Shown: positions 13,395 to 38,904 of the stretch, piece by piece | Position numbering within the stretch: the first letter of the stretch is position 1 | Layout of the letters: the number at the start of each line of letters is the position of its first letter | Origin: Enoplolaimus lenunculus | Taxonomy: Eukaryota > Nematoda > Enoplea > Enoplida > Thoracostomopsidae | Reading direction: 5' to 3' | NCBI GenBank assembly: GCA_030248215.1 | Contig: JASANG010002697.1 | Coordinates: 31,850 to 95,849 of the forward strand | DNA length: 64,000 nt | Program-made: the position numbers and the translations under genes | The notes under the pieces: generated by a model | Databases searched by the model: none | Seen by the model: the letters and a program-made list of their open reading frames with translations, nothing else | What the model was told of the DNA's origin: nothing

Positions 13395-14583
13395 ATACGG
13401 GTTAATATTTATGGAGCAATACAATTGGACCCGGAGAACACTATCAGTACTTTTCAAAATTCCCATAGCGGTTTTGATGGAATTTTATCCAATGGATCAT
13501 ATCGTCGATTTTCGGTTTGTAGGAGAGTCTTTTTTTGTGAGGAGGCCTGGGGTCCCTAAGAGCCTTCCCAATCTAAATCGTCGCTGTAACAGCCACCGAT
13601 GGTTAAGCCTGTGCCAATATAACCGGTGAATCTGACAAAATGTTTGTGTTTACATGACGAGGTTTAGGAGTAAACTACGCTGGTTTTAATCACATGATTT
13701 TTTTGTGTCAAAATACGCGAGTGTATCAGTAAATTTAAGACGCTGTTGTATTTATCATAAACGTCTTTTCAGATTTTACAGCTAAAATTTGTTGTTGGAG
13801 TGTCATTAGTTGTTTTTGCGTTGTTAAGTGCTCAAACGCAGGCGTTTGCTGCAAAAATGGTCGGATTTCCAAATTTTTTTACATATTTGAACTTCTCACG
13901 ACTTCTTTCCTAAATTACTCTGCAATGAAATTTGAACTTTCAAAAAATAACGATTTGAGATGGTGCCAGATTAGTAGTATAATTTGATCACCGTAACTCA
14001 TGTGCCATCAATCCGATTGTGAAAAAGTTTACACAGATTCGACACAATTGTGTAGGTAATCTGTCCTGAATGATATGTAACCTGTCTAGTTTTTTGGCAA
14101 AACAGTTTTTCAACGGGCCATGGGCCTAAAAAATTTGAAGTTTTTGAAACTACAAATTTCAATAAGGAATTGCTACGGGAAGTCATGAGAAGTTCCAGTA
14201 TGCAAAAATTTTCAAAATCAGACGACCATTTTGTTGCAATGGAAATCTAATAACAGGAGGGTGGGAGAAAATTGAATAACAATGCGTAAGCGAATAGTAC
14301 CGACAGGTACATTCGAGAGAGACAAAAACATAAACCCGTTTCTTATTTGGGGTCACTAGTATAACAACAATCTCTAGAGTTATGAAGTTTAAATTTTTTT
14401 CGAGAAATAGCATATTAGTTACACTTTTCTTCAGTTGGTTAAGCTCAGGATTGGCTTGAGCAGTTCTGGAGTTAGGTTTAACTTTAGTGCTCTTATGCTT
14501 GTGGGAAAACTTAACTCGAGTGTTAGACAAAATAGACGTGAAAAGTAAAGTATTACTTAACGGCGTTAAATTGTGAAACTATA
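13395..14583. other. Repeat relics, no gene
   Basis: 13855-14190 belongs to a dispersed repeat (GGATTTCCAAATTTTTT, CATATTTGAACTTCTCA) also seen at about 23185-23420, 29400-29600, 57225-57440 and 57590-57720. The rest shows nothing I can name. Confidence 0.4.
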
Positions 14584-14895
14584 CACTGCAAAAAACGGTG
14601 AGTCAAATTGACCCTCTCTGAAATAGGATTTTTGGGACTACACAAACGGAGTCAAAATTCGACTCCAACAGAATCAAATTCGACTCACTATGAGTCAAAT
14701 TGGATCTCTCTGAAATAGCCTTTTTGGGACTACACAAACGGAGTCAAAATTGGACTCCGCCAGAGTCAAATTCGACTCAATGAATCGCTCAGTGAGTCGA
14801 ATTTGACTCTGGCGGAGTCGAATTTGACTCAGGTTGTGGAGTCCGGAAAAGCCTGTTTCGGACAGAGTCAACTTGACTCTCCATTTTTTTCAGTG
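14584..14895. mobile_element. Mariner-like palindromic MITE with an internal duplication
   Basis: CACTGCAAAAAACGGTGAG to TTTTTTTCAGTG. The left arm block (TCTCTCTGAAATAG, GGGACTACACAAACGGAGTC) occurs twice, making this copy about 100 bp longer than the others. Confidence 0.75.
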
Positions 14896-15238
14896 ATTTG
14901 ATTTGGATAGTCATTATTAAAATCGGCAGTATTTTCTATAAAAAATTTCTAAGAAGTTGGTTTGAGTTTACCAACTGATAACTTTTTAAAATACATCTTG
15001 TCTCCTTCGTCAATAAACTTTTATGCTTGTTTACCAAATACTGCTCGGCTTTTGGTTATTGTTTTTTTTTTGGTTTTGATATTAATACCTGAATTTGAGG
15101 GCTTAAAATAAGCCGAAAATATATACGTTTGCATTCTAGAATATTCTGCAATATTTTAATTTTGAAAATAAACATCTAAACTAGTGATCATCGTTTGAAG
15201 CAATTTTTCCATCAGCCTGTAATGCTTACTAAATTTTG

Positions 15239-15380
15239 GGCCCATGTTAACTATAAAGTGTCGCCTAAGCCTAAAACTAAGCCTAAACCTAAAGTATAAA
15301 GCTAAGCTTACGCCGAAAACCTAAGCAGTAAAGCCTAATTAAGCCTAAGTCTAATACTACACTTTTGTCTTTTTGTACCC
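15239..15380 (-). mobile_element. Degenerate TTAGGC-containing element
   Basis: GGGCCCATGTTAACTATAAAG followed by about ten CCTAAG-like units up to TCTAATACTACAC. The right inverted repeat is not recognisable. Confidence 0.5.
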
Positions 15381-15453
15381 CAGTCTTATTGTGTATCTGA
15401 GGGCACGCCTGGGCGAATAAAATTCAACCCAATTCCACATACAGAGACTGTAA

Positions 15454-15896
15454 CTGTAGTGACCCGAATCAGAGGGGACTGGTATTTATTTGACCTCTCC
15501 AGAGGTACCCCACTGTTATCGGTTAGGGGCTGTTATTTATTTTTAAGCCGTCCTCCGCTGCCCTTCGTTACTGATATATATCCGGTATTGCAACTATCCA
15601 TTGAATTAACCGTTTATTTGTCTTGTATCATAAACTTGAGCGATAGTGCAAGGTTATACTTACGAATGTACTTTCCCATACTTAAGTAAGCTTAAAATTT
15701 TCGAACTAAACTTTATTTGGTCCAGGAGTCATTTATGCACTAGAATCAGAGATAATCGACATTTATGAAATCTCATTAGGGTTTAGGGGCTCTATCCGCT
15801 TACGGACTCTTATTAGGATACCGACTCCAATTGACTGAAACTCAAAATCAAGACCATCTATTATTACCCACCTGATCAAATTTGGGTCACTACAGT
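15454..15896. mobile_element. TIR element, CTGTAGTGACCC family
   Basis: CTGTAGTGACCCGAATCAG at the left and the inverse with GGGTCACTACAG at the right, 443 bp. A reverse, eroded copy is at about 23860-24290 and a fragment at about 17570-17640. Confidence 0.65.
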
Positions 15897-18078
15897 ACTG
15901 TGAGCAAACGAGCAGAAATAGGCACTATCTTACAGTCATTACGCGTATACGCAGTACAAACGTTTTACCAGACATGAGAAAAACCCTCAAACTGAACCGC
16001 AAACATCCTTCAATTAAGCGGTAATAGTAAAATTCGCTGACCCTAGAGTCACTGGTTTAAACCCAAGCTTAACCTAATTAATCTCACTGATGAATTCAAA
16101 ATATTTATAGGAGAAAAAACGTTAATTTATAAATTTTCAATTACTGTCTATAAGCTGGAATGTATTAATGCATTTGCGCGTGTTTATATATACTTAAGTT
16201 CAAACCATTAACAACATTTTGCAAATGACAGAGCTCGCAATGCATGCTACATTTCATTTTCAGTAATTCGGTTTCAGCATCTTGCCTTCATGCAAAAACA
16301 AACCTTTCGTGTCACCTCATTGAGGTCAAAAAGTTTTTTTTGCAAGTTAGGCTCGCTCGACTAAACGTTTTCTTTAAAGATTCCCTTCCGATATCAATTC
16401 CAGGCTACGCCTCTAAATTGTAATGAGAATTCAGCATGGTTTGGTGGCGGTAAATTCCAAATTCCGGTTCAAACATCGAACACCAGCTGCATGATTTTTA
16501 ATTTAAATTTAAAATTTATGAATTATTATTATTATTATAATTCCGTGGAATCAACCTTAATTGACTTAAAATACTACTTAGAAGCTGGTTGTTATGGTTA
16601 AACTTTAATCGCATCTGTTGTTTTGAAAGTGTTTAGCAGAAAATTGTAGTTTATTTTCAGTTTTTGCTTAGTTGTTGGTATTTCTAATCTAAAGATATTT
16701 TAGCATGCACACGGGGCTGCAGTCTACAGCTGCAGCGAGTCTGTAATTGAAAACAATTTTCGCACATTGTTGGTAGGGTAAAATAGGTTTTGAAATTTAA
16801 AAATTTATAATTCCACACTCCAGCGTTACCTTTAAAGCGTTGTTTATAAGCTGTTAAAAGTTTAGCTTAGTTCCGTTCGCCGTTTAACGCGGTATCATTT
16901 AGAAGAGTGTTATGTTTTGCAAGCTAAAATGCTTTTCATCACAATTTCAATTTATATACTCGTTCGAACTTTAATATGGATAATTAGGTATTTTTTGCCT
17001 TGTAGCTGCTGTCCAGCATGAAAATCTACCACTAAACTGTAGATTGATGCACATGCATATCGCACGGAAAATTAAATATATATTGAACGATAAGGATGCG
17101 CTATACTTGACGTCCGGCGGCGTCCACAGACGGCGCCGTACGGATGACGGACGGCGCTGGACGTCAACAAAAGTATAGCGCAGCTTTGAAGCAATTATTC
17201 AAAGTGTCAAGGCTTCGAATGCTAATTTTATTCTTGAGTAGTAAGAGTTGATGTTGTAATTAATACTTTTTACGATTACACGCGGTGTATAACTTTTGCA
17301 GACTGCGACTATCACAGGTCTGATGAGTGATAAGGGTGACCATTGTTGGCACCGATTGGAATGAACCCAAACAATAACAGATGCCAGGTGTTTAGAACTG
17401 GCTAATGCTCACATTTCAAAATATGTTTATACAATTTTTGGAATTCTTTACATTGAGGTAGCGGTAAACAAGCTTAACATTCTCATTGAATACCATCAAA
17501 ATATTATATATATTTGTTTCAAACTATTATCAAAATGTGGGTGTAGCACTTATTACCAGGGCGTGATAGTCGTTGTTATTTGGCCTCTCGATCGGGTTCC
17601 CCCTGTTATTCGGTTACGGACTGTTATTTATTTTTATGAAGCAAGCGAGAAGCCAAAAGGCGTTTGTTACATTAAATGTTTTAAATTCCAAAACAAAACA
17701 TTAGTTTTGGTTGCGTGTTAGGGATATCAGCGATGCCTCTTTTTATTTATGTGGACGTGTAAATTAAAACTCTTAGCGTATTTAAAGCTAATTCGGCTAT
17801 GAGATTAAACGAATTTCTCAAATACACCCCCCTAAATAAGGAAACTGTGTCAAAAACAAAACGTGCGCTGGGTACGTTCTATTGAACACAGAATGTTCCC
17901 AGTTGCACACTCTTGTTAAATAGCGATTATCCATCGACTGCTGGTTTTACGAACCAGTAAGCAGCTTCTGCAATATTTTTTAACAACTTTAACCAGGTGA
18001 GCCTGCAATTTTTCACAGCAAGTAATTACATTCAGTTCCATAGTAATTTCTTTGCTTGATCAACGGTGATCAAACCTT
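15897..18078. other. No gene supported
   Basis: Mostly unique AT-rich sequence with the GC-rich palindromic element at 17097-17186 and fragments of two TIR families at 17570-17640 and 17815-17950. Confidence 0.4.
17097..17186. mobile_element. GC-rich palindromic element (GCGCTATACTT family), short copy
   Basis: TGCGCTATACTTGACGTCC to GGACGTCAACAAAAGTATAG, then CGCA. The interior is CGGCGCCGTACGG-like, very GC-rich and rich in CpG in an AT-rich setting. Confidence 0.65.
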
Positions 18079-18302
18079 GGCTTGTATTCTCAAATGTGTA
18101 TAGCACCTATCACCAGTTGACGATGAGTCTTGTAACTTTCGAACCTGTAAATTCTGCTGAGACTCAAAATTTAGCGCATCTTTCGCATATGATTTGCTTT
18201 ACTTCTGTACCAATTTTAACTTTAATAACTGCGATAGTCAGTGAGTTTGAAAACCTGTTCTTAACTGATGATAGTTGCTATACACATTTGAAAATATGGG
18301 CC
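18079..18302. mobile_element. MITE, GTGTATAGCACCTATCAC family
   Basis: GGCTTGTATTCTCAAATGTG at the left and the inverse of GGCCCATATTTTCAAATGTG at the right. It is the best-preserved copy. Others are at about 25492-25690, 35520-35689 and 63285-63500. Confidence 0.7.
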
Positions 18303-19700
18303 ATTGTGCTCGTTGCTGCAATTTCTTGAACTAATTTAGTTGTTCTTATAACCTTCAAGTCTGTCTGTAAGGTATCTGGTGTTGTTTTCTGAACGCGGCT
18401 TGGGTGGTCGTGTTCTTTAAGCGGCAATCGTTGTGAACACTGCAATACGACGCTACTACTGCATTTAGTGGGCTAAAATGTCATTTTACGTGCACAGGGT
18501 TTTGCTTAATGCTACAGGTACTTCGTTGGCACAACGGCGCCGGTGACCAGTTATGCCATTAAGAAATAAGACAGTAAACATCCTGTTAACCAATGGCTGG
18601 CACTATTTTAATAGCTCGTATATGTTTTCACAGATTTGAACTATAAAAGCATTTGTGATAGTAATCTTGACGTATTCCTGTCATAAAATAAATTGCACCA
18701 ATTGATGTTATTTTCAGACAAATCCGACATTTTGATTCTAAGATTGAAGGCTAACAAAATTGGCCAAAACATTTTATAGGGTCGAAGTAAGCCGACCCGT
18801 AGCCACGTCATATTGATAGGGGGCTAAACATTTGTTCAGGAAGGGCATGCAAGGGATTTCGACGACTTACAATCAAGGTTGACAATTTTATAGCGGGAGC
18901 CAAACCGCTTCCATGGGTCTGAGCCCCCTCCTCTGGTCCTGGGCTGGTTTGGTAGTATAAAATTAATACCCGAACGTTTTACCAGTACCCCCTGATAATC
19001 TAGTGAAATATTGACATAACGATGGCTTTTCATTTGGCCGAGTTCGCCCAAACTTCAACCGCATCATCTGTAATTTGTTCCCTAGGCCTGATAGCCAGTC
19101 AACGCCGGGACGTAGTAAATCATGAGCGTAGTCAAAATTTGAGATTGAAAAAACTCAATCGAGTACATAAGCTTCATTGTGTTAAAAATTAAAATTGAAG
19201 CACAAAATTTGAATATTTTTCAGCTAAACACCATTAAAATAGGTCGTTGATAAGGCAGATACTTTAAAAAAATTGCTTTTAAAATTACAATTGTAATGCT
19301 CGTAATTTACTGTTGCGCTTTTGATTGTAATTTTGTGTGAATTTGTGAGTTTTAACATTTTTTGAATTCACCTAACACAAGATTCGAGTTTTCTCCGAAT
19401 CATATTTGTGTATCGCGTCTGTAAAATAATATTTAGTAAAATCTGTCGGTAAAACAAATTATCTGGTCGCTAATGTAGCGTTCACAGTAACTTTTTTTCA
19501 GCTATGCACCAAAAACGTCATATGCTAGGATTATCGAGTGTGAATTTTAAAAATTGCCGCTTGTTAACTCTACCCTAACAATGAAAACATATATAACCCT
19601 GCCCTAACGCGTGTCACAGCTCACTTTATGACACATGTAAAGGGTAAGGTTAACGTTTATCTAGCTTCTATCTGTCAAAAATAGCGCTCAAATCGTATGA

Positions 19701-19858
19701 CCAGGCCGTAGCCAAGGGTGGGGGGCTCAGCTCCGCATGGAAAGATTTTGGCCCCTCTAGAAAATTTTCAACTTGCTTGTAACCCGTTGGAACCGCTTGA
19801 ATGCCCTTCCTGAAAAAAATTTAGCCCCCTTAGCAAGGTGAGCTGGCTACAGGCCTGG
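19701..19858. mobile_element. Short TIR element, CCAGGCCGTAGCC family
   Basis: CCAGGCCGTAGCCAAGGG at the left and the inverse of CCAGGCCTGTAGCCAGC at the right, with GGGGGCTCAGC/TTAGCCCCCTTAGC inside. Related degraded copies lie at about 18790-18955, 9480-9635 and 9805-9975. Confidence 0.55.
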
Positions 19859-20360
19859 CTATAACTAATATTTTTAAATCGTTGCCTAAATTGGTATATC
19901 TTTAGGGTTTATCACGTTCCCTTTGAAATATTTGAAATTCATTAAAACTAGAGTCCATAATGACACTATTTGTACAAAATGTACCAGCATGCGTTGCATT
20001 TTTGCCCGACACCCCCCCTTAATTTGGAAGGTAGATGTTGCTTGTAGCGTTGAAAATAAGATTATAACAGCCGCAACTAATCTGTTTAAATTTACTTAAC
20101 AAGCGTAAGTTCAAGAACCCTGTAACGTTTAACCGCACCTAAATGGGGGGTAAGCAAAAAACGCAACGTGCCCTGGGTAGAGATTCTTTTATACACAGAA
20201 TGCACCCAGTTGCATACTCTTGTTAATTGCGATCATCCGCTCTTGGTTAAAATAACATTTCGCCAGAGCCTTAGCTGAAAAAATAAACTATATTTATCCG
20301 ACTTGTTTGTGTCTATCCCAGTAAGCATGGTCAGATGTTAAATATTTTCTTCAATGTTTC

Positions 20361-20542
20361 GACCCATGTAAAGATCAGGGGCGGAACGTTTTTCTGTAAG
20401 ACTGCAATAGAGTAAGCTTAAGCTTTAGACTATTTTTTGCTTGGTTTAGGCATAGGCTTAGGAATATGCTCATTCTTACACTTAGGCTTAGGCTAAAGAA
20501 TATGCTTATAATACTGTTCCGCTCCTGTTCTTTACATTTGTC
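20361..20542 (+). mobile_element. hAT-like MITE with TTAGGC core
   Basis: GACCCATGTAAAGATCAGG to CTTTACATTTGTC, flanked by AATGTTTC and AACGTTTC (7 of 8). The left arm (GGGGCGGAACG) and right arm (ATACTGTTCCGCTCC) are well preserved. Confidence 0.88.
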
Positions 20543-20550
20543 AACGTTTC

Positions 20551-22202
20551 AAATCGACAATCTGTAACACAGCGAACTTAATTGCAAGTCAATTCGGTCG
20601 GCACTCCGGGGAACACCTTCCTAAGTTCGTGGTTACCAAAGCAGGGAAAGCGCTATATTTCTCACCAAAAATATCACAGTGCACTCGACAAATCAGTTAA
20701 AGTCAATACTCCCACGCCCAAAATAGAATACGTACACACTCTAGAACTTCTATGAATATCGCAAACCTTTTGCCGCAAAACTAATACGTACCACTGTCAC
20801 CCCAAAATGAAATAATAGAAGGAAAATATACGATTCCCTTACAGGTTATATTACTAATAGATCAATAAAACCACTGTTGATCGACAATTTCAATCCCTGG
20901 ACAGTTACCACCAAAAATTTCTTCCAGGTTACTGTGAAACTTCGAGAAAATTTTTAGTTCAGCCCAGTAGCAACAGGTTTCCAGAAATTAATTAGTACGT
21001 TTGTTTCACACAAACACTAGACCAATATCACGTAAATTGCTCTCGAATACACGATCCCGTTCTCTTTAAATATAAAATAGACAGATATGGTACCTTTACA
21101 GGACCAGAGCTTTTCGTACACAACTCAAAATCTGCGCGGCTCACAATTAAAACACTCGGCAATACCTACTCTCTAGGTACATTAACAAAAAAATTACCGT
21201 TGCAAGCTTTAACAGCTTAACTATACGCCAAAATTTCGCTTCGAAACGCGCACCCAAAATTTCAGTACAAAATACACCCGCGTTACTCGCGTTTCGTCAA
21301 TTCAAATCACTTAGTAATTACTTAAACACACACTATTCTCTAAATATGCCGGATCAAAAGCGCCTCTTACAAGAAAAATTAAAACCAGTGAACCTTAACA
21401 GCCGCGTAATCAAGTAAGCAAGCACGCACACCCCCCCACCCGCGCCCCAAACGCACCCCACCCCCCCCCCCCAACACCCAACCCAACACACCAAAACAAA
21501 AACCAAAAACCCACACCAAACAAAAAAAAAAAACACCCCCCCAAAAAAAAAAACACAACTCCTCACTAAAAAACCCGATGCACATTATATGCATTCCGTG
21601 TATACATACCCACACGCTGTACACAATACATAATAATGGGGATAAGCCCAATAATTCCAACAATAAAAAAGGGGGGTGGCCTAACATTTCAAATTTTCGC
21701 ATTTTTTTTTAAAAAAAGGGAGTCAATGTTGAAACAGGGGCGGAACATTAGCATAGGCATGAAAATTTCCAAAAATTTTAAAAAGGGGGCATTGTTAAAA
21801 TTTTCAGACAGCCCCACGCTACAAATCATTTTCAGTTTAAACTATTTGAATTTATACAATTAAATATCAGCTTGAAATTTACCAGATTCATATTTCTAAC
21901 CGCAGCATGTAAAATAGCGATTGTTTGAACGAAAACAAACTATATTTAACATACTTACAAGCTTGTCAGGCGCAGTAGTTGAGCTTAGAACAACATTTTT
22001 GTGAAGATCAGTCCCTATTGATTACATAATCGGATACAGTCAAGTTTGGAATATTGAGCAATTTGAATTTATTTCGACGAATCATAACGTTCACAATTTT
22101 CAAAAATTAATTTTAACTGCAAAATAAAAACATTACATTAGAAGGCGTTAGTTAAAAAGCAAAATATATTATCACTTTACTAACCTTTATACCTGTGAAA
22201 CA
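20551..22202. other. No gene supported
   Basis: 20590-21400 is unlike its surroundings, with fewer repeats and more C on the + strand, but no coding frame is convincing. It ends in the low-complexity tract at 21415-21560. Confidence 0.35.
21415..21560. repeat. C-rich/A-rich low-complexity tract
   Basis: Long runs of C and A on the + strand (CCCACCCCCCCCCCCC and AAACAAAAAAAAAAAA). The - strand has enough G runs for G-quadruplex formation. Confidence 0.85.
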
Positions 22203-22591
22203 CTGAATACAGGGTGCCGCGGCCCCAAATTGTTTTCGATGGGCGCCTAACTGAATACAGGGTGCCGCGGCCCCAAATTGTTTTTCGATGGGCGCCTAAC
22301 TGAATACAGGGTGCCGCGGCCCCAAATTGTTTTTCGATGGGCGCCTAACTGAATACAGGGTGCCGCGGCCCCAAATTGTTTTTCGATGGGCGCCTAACTG
22401 AATACAGGGTGCCGCGGCCCCAAATTGTTTTTCGATGGGCGCCTAACTGAATACAGGGTGCCGCGGCCCCAAATTGTTTTTCGATGGGCGCCTAACTGAA
22501 TACAGGGTGCCGCGGCCCCAAATTGTTTTTCGATGGGCGCCTAACTGAATACAGGGTGCCGCGGCCCCAAATGGTTTTTCGATGGGCGCCT
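22203..22591. repeat. 49-bp GC-rich tandem array, about 8 units
   Basis: The unit starts CTGAATACAGGGTGCCGCGG and ends GATGGGCGCCTAA. I see almost no differences between units: one T missing in the first and AAATGG for AAATTG in the last. The GC content is far above the surroundings. There is no protein frame (49 is not a multiple of three) and no sign of CRISPR spacers. Confidence 0.92.
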
Positions 22592-23859
22592 AATGGTTAG
22601 ACGTTCGGTCACGTTTTCCTTGCACTTGGCAAGCATAAAGTATCACGCGGTCCTAAATGCGATCAAGGTGTTGGCCGTGTGATGTTTCATGCGAGACGAA
22701 AAAAATAAATTATCTTAAACCTGATTATATCTGTCAAGCGCAATTGGCCTGGAGTCGAAGTCAATTTTTAACATCGTTGCTTACTTTGTATATGTTTGGG
22801 TTCAATCACCGTTCTCTTTGAACTGTAAAGATCAGCTAATGTTTTCGCAATGTTTCTGAGGTGCCCTGTACGGCATTGGAACGTAGCATTGCCCTAATTC
22901 CATCAGACAAAGATTGTACCAATTGGCACACTCCAGCATTGTAATACTAAGCTAAACAGTACCGTATAGAGCCCTTCACGAAAATTTTGTAAATTATGAA
23001 ATACTTGAAAATGCACTAAAGTTGCAAAAAGGCGTAGCCATGAGAAGGCTTAGAAGTCCAAGTCCTGTCGTATCAAAGTTCTGGCTAGTAAATATACACC
23101 AGATTGTTCTGTATTATAAGCTAGTTCAACTCGCCTTTTAACTGACATAGTCAAATTTGTAACGTTTTTGGTTATTCTCCCAAGTAGTGTTTGCCGAAAA
23201 ATGGTTGGATTTTGAAAATTTTTTGCAGATTTGAGCTTCAAATGACCTTACCTTGATCACTGTAATCCGAAATTTGAATTTTTGAAAAATACGATTTTTA
23301 AAATCCTAATATCATATTACCTTGGAATCCAGAAAATTTTTTTGCCAAGAAGTTAGAAAATTATATATACCATTCGACGTAGCTTGCTGAGCAGACTCGA
23401 GTGGTGTTAAATTTTGTACAAATAGCGTTTCATAACTTTTACAACACCGCTTCCGTCTGCGATTTCTGGATCCGCAGCTGCCCGTGGCATATACCTGCAG
23501 GTGCGTATGGTTTGGAATGCAATTAAAAATAACATTTTTGTAAAATGGCACTCAAACCTGGCGGGTCAGTTTAGTTTTTCTCGGTTGTTTTCTAGACTAT
23601 TTTTTGGCGTAAAATAGATTGTTATCTCTAAATTAGTTCCCCGTCCTATAAGCGCGAGGGTTTTATTGTTGATGGTAGATAGTTGGGTATTTTGGCTTAG
23701 TCCATTGACGTATACGCCAAACGTTACTGTACCCAATTTATGAGTTTGTCCCAATTACGGTATGTAGGAAACCCGATGACAGTTGAGGTCTGAATGACCT
23801 TGCGGCTAAATTCATTAAGCGAAATAATCTCAAAGACTCAATGGAACATCTAGAATCGT

Positions 23860-24290
23860 ATTGTCAAATGTGTGTACTGAAGACACGAATAAGAGAGGGA
23901 GTAATAAGAGAGGGGTTCCCATTTTGAGTCCCAATCAATAGGTGTCCGTAAGCGGATGGAGTACCTAAACACTAAATGGAGTCCATAAATGTGAATTGTC
24001 CCTAATTGTAGTGCATAATTAACTCCAGGCACAAATAAAGTTGAGTTAGAAACTTTAAAGCATATTTATTTAAAAGTATATAAACATTAATACTAAGTAT
24101 AACCTTGCATTATCGTTCAAGATTTTGATACAAGACAAATACACGTTTAATTCAACGGACAATTGCAGTACCTGATATATATCAGTAACGAAGGTGGCGG
24201 AGCGTGGGTTAAAATAAATAGAAGTCCGTAACCGCCTAAAACTAAACAGTACTGACCAGCAAACCAAATTCCTTTGATTAAATTTTTGGA
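23860..24290. mobile_element. Eroded reverse copy of the CTGTAGTGACCC family
   Basis: It shares, in inverse order, the GTCCGTAAGCGGATGGAG, ATTATCGTTCAAGATTTTG and CCTGATATATATCAGTAACG segments of 15454-15896. Its ends are lost. Confidence 0.55.
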
Positions 24291-24360
24291 ATTTTAGCTT
24301 TACCTAAATCACAAACATATTAAGCGCTCCTACTTATGCCCTGTCACTCTATGTAGGCAC

Positions 24361-24472
24361 CGGAACTTGAGACCTTTTAGCTCATCAGCTGGAAAAGCGA
24401 GTTACGGAAGCTTTTGAACTATCCTTATTAGAATTCCGAGGCAATCGCTCTACCACTGCGCCACCGTATCCT
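24361..24472 (-). mobile_element. tRNA-like SINE head or tRNA relic
   Basis: On the - strand, GGTGGCGCAGTGGTAGAGCG is an excellent polymerase III A box. GGTCTCAAGTTCC about 90 nt later is a poor B box. The spacing is too long for a plain tRNA, so a tRNA-derived SINE or a tRNA broken by an insertion is more likely. Confidence 0.45.
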
Positions 24473-24819
24473 ACCTCTCCAATTGCTTCTATTGTCGACT
24501 ATATGCCGACCGTATGCTGCCGGCTAGCATACATACAGCGTACTGCACTATATTGCATATGCACATAACGCACAACCATGTCTCACATGCTTACATGTCT
24601 ATTACAATTCTATATCTCTACCAGAACTATGAAATTATACTGTTTTAGACATTTAACAACGAACAACTTAACGATGTTTATTTGAGTTTAACGTTGATTT
24701 TGCGTTATATTTAATTTTCTGTTTTGATTCAACGTTAACTTCGAAATATTTCCAATTTGTTACTCTCGCAGTCGACTTACAGTTTTTGAGTAAGCAATCA
24801 ATTCAGCGGCGAACTCCGT

Positions 24820-37238
<12,419 letters not shown>

Positions 37239-37971
37239 TTAACCAATGAAAATTAAGAACATCATTTGTTTTACCTAACCAATGAAAAATAGAACAAAAC
37301 CCATTAATGTTTAAAGGCTTTTTATTTCGGTTTTATCGCCACAAGCCGGAAAACTACACTGATCAGCGCTATAATGCGTCATCCACTTTATCTTGTGCCC
37401 GCTGTGTGGAAATTTGCAACGCCAATTTCCAACTACGGTTTTTAAAAATCATAGTAGTTGAAAATTGGGTTTTTGAAGTTTTCCAATTTCCCACTTCTAC
37501 AAAATGCAAAACCCCGAGTGGTAAGTTGGTAAATAGATTGAAATCAATTTCCTACTAGGGGATTTTACAACAACGCAAATGGGATCACAAACGAATAATC
37601 ACTCTTAACCTAAAATATTCAAAAACGTAAATTTAAACGACAACAAATGTACCACATCGAGTTGAGTTTTTAGCACGACTTAGCTATTTTGAGGCTGTGA
37701 ACATCACAAACAATACGCTTAAATTATAATTGAAAGACATTCAGCGTTAATTAGAATATTTCTATCAAAACGGTTCAGTTTTAATAAGCTCGAACAACAA
37801 CGTTGTTTAAGTATGAACGAACAGCGATCAATGAAGACGAATTGAAAAGTAAATTTACCACCAAACAGTGAAATTTAGGGCACAAATTATTGGCCCATAT
37901 TAATTGTTAGGACCTGCTCCTTGAGAGAGTCAGGCAAATCGGTGGAGTGGGAAATTAGAAAGCTTATCGTT
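37239..37971. other. 3' flank of synaptotagmin
   Basis: Holds an inverted repeat (CCAATTTCCAACTAC with GTAGTTGAAAATTGG) at about 37419-37471. No poly(A) signal can be placed with confidence. Confidence 0.4.
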
Positions 37972-38070
37972 AATCTTAGACTTAGGTTTAGAATAGACTT
38001 AGGTTTAGAATTAGGATTATATTTAAGATTAAGGCTAGGTTTATGTTTAGCTTTAGGCTTTGGTTTAATG
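37972..38070 (+). repeat. Degenerate TTAGG-rich tract
   Basis: About twelve TTAGG/TTAGAC-like units with no flanking inverted repeat that I can see. It may be an old MITE core or an independent telomere-like tract. Confidence 0.45.
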
Positions 38071-38380
38071 AACAGGTTCTTATTGACATAGGAAATAATT
38101 TCGAGTATTTTTCAAATTGAATTGTGGGAAACAGCATATTTGGTGCACAAATGAACCACTTGTAATGCATATAGAAGCTAAAGCTTTTCCGTGGGATGTT
38201 GTACAGCTTAAGGAAACCCTTGAGAACATTTTACTCAGGTAAATTGTATTAAAGTAATGTCAGAATTTTTGAAGACGGTCTATGTACTCTACCGCTGTGT
38301 ATTTCTGCTTCAATGATATGTACACATGCATTGAATTTATAATTAAACAGGTTGTGTTGAAGTTTTATGTTCAAAACCAA

Positions 38381-38529
38381 GGCCAATGCATAGAACATTA
38401 CCGTACAGTAGTAAGCAATTAGCAATTAGCATATTTGTAAGCTATTAAGCAATAAATAGTCTAAAGCTTAAACTTACTCTATTATAATCGCGAAGAAAAA
38501 CGTTCTGGCCCCTGACCTTTACATGGTTT
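38381..38529 (-). mobile_element. Old hAT-like MITE
   Basis: GGCCAATGCATAGAACATT to CTTTACATGG with degraded ends. Flanks are AAAACCAA and AAAACCAC (7 of 8). The core has lost most TTAGGC units. Confidence 0.65.
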
Positions 38530-38552
38530 AAAACCACTTGACTATGCATCTA

Positions 38553-38904
38553 CTCTCTAAAAACTTAAGCTTAAATTATAGCTTAACTAAGCTTGAATAT
38601 CAGTTTAAGTAAAACCTAAATGGCTGGACGGACTAAACTAAACTAGAATTTTAAGTTTTACTTAAACTAACGTGTTTTTAAGTTTAACACGAGATTAAAT
38701 AAACTTATTTTTAGATTAAGTAACAAGTGCAGCAGTGTATTTAAGATTTCATTAAGTTTAGCTTAAACTGAAAATAAGTAACATTTTAAATGAGTTTAAG
38801 CATAAACCTACCAGTTAGTTTAGTGTTTAGTTAATCTTGAAGGTTAGTTTAATACTGGTGGATTAGCTTAAGCTTAAATCAAGTTAGTTTGAGCTTTTAG
38901 AGAA
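38553..38904. mobile_element. TA-flanked inverted-repeat element rich in TTAAGCTTAA
   Basis: Begins CTCTCTAAAAACTTAAGC and ends with the inverse of TTCTCTAAAA, with TA on both sides, as expected for a Tc1/mariner-type MITE. The interior is largely TTTAAGTTTAGCTTAA-like sequence on both strands. Confidence 0.6.

Noticed and set aside
14183-14530. 115-codon open frame on the - strand
   Set aside because: No recognisable family, no good acceptor upstream and AT-driven composition after the first third.
21354-21702. Gly/Phe/Val-rich proteins on the - strand
   Set aside because: They are translations of the C- and A-run low-complexity tract.
22203-22591. CRISPR array (also the 69-bp and 73-bp arrays)
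   Set aside because: Units are head-to-tail with no variable spacers, and the sequence is eukaryotic.
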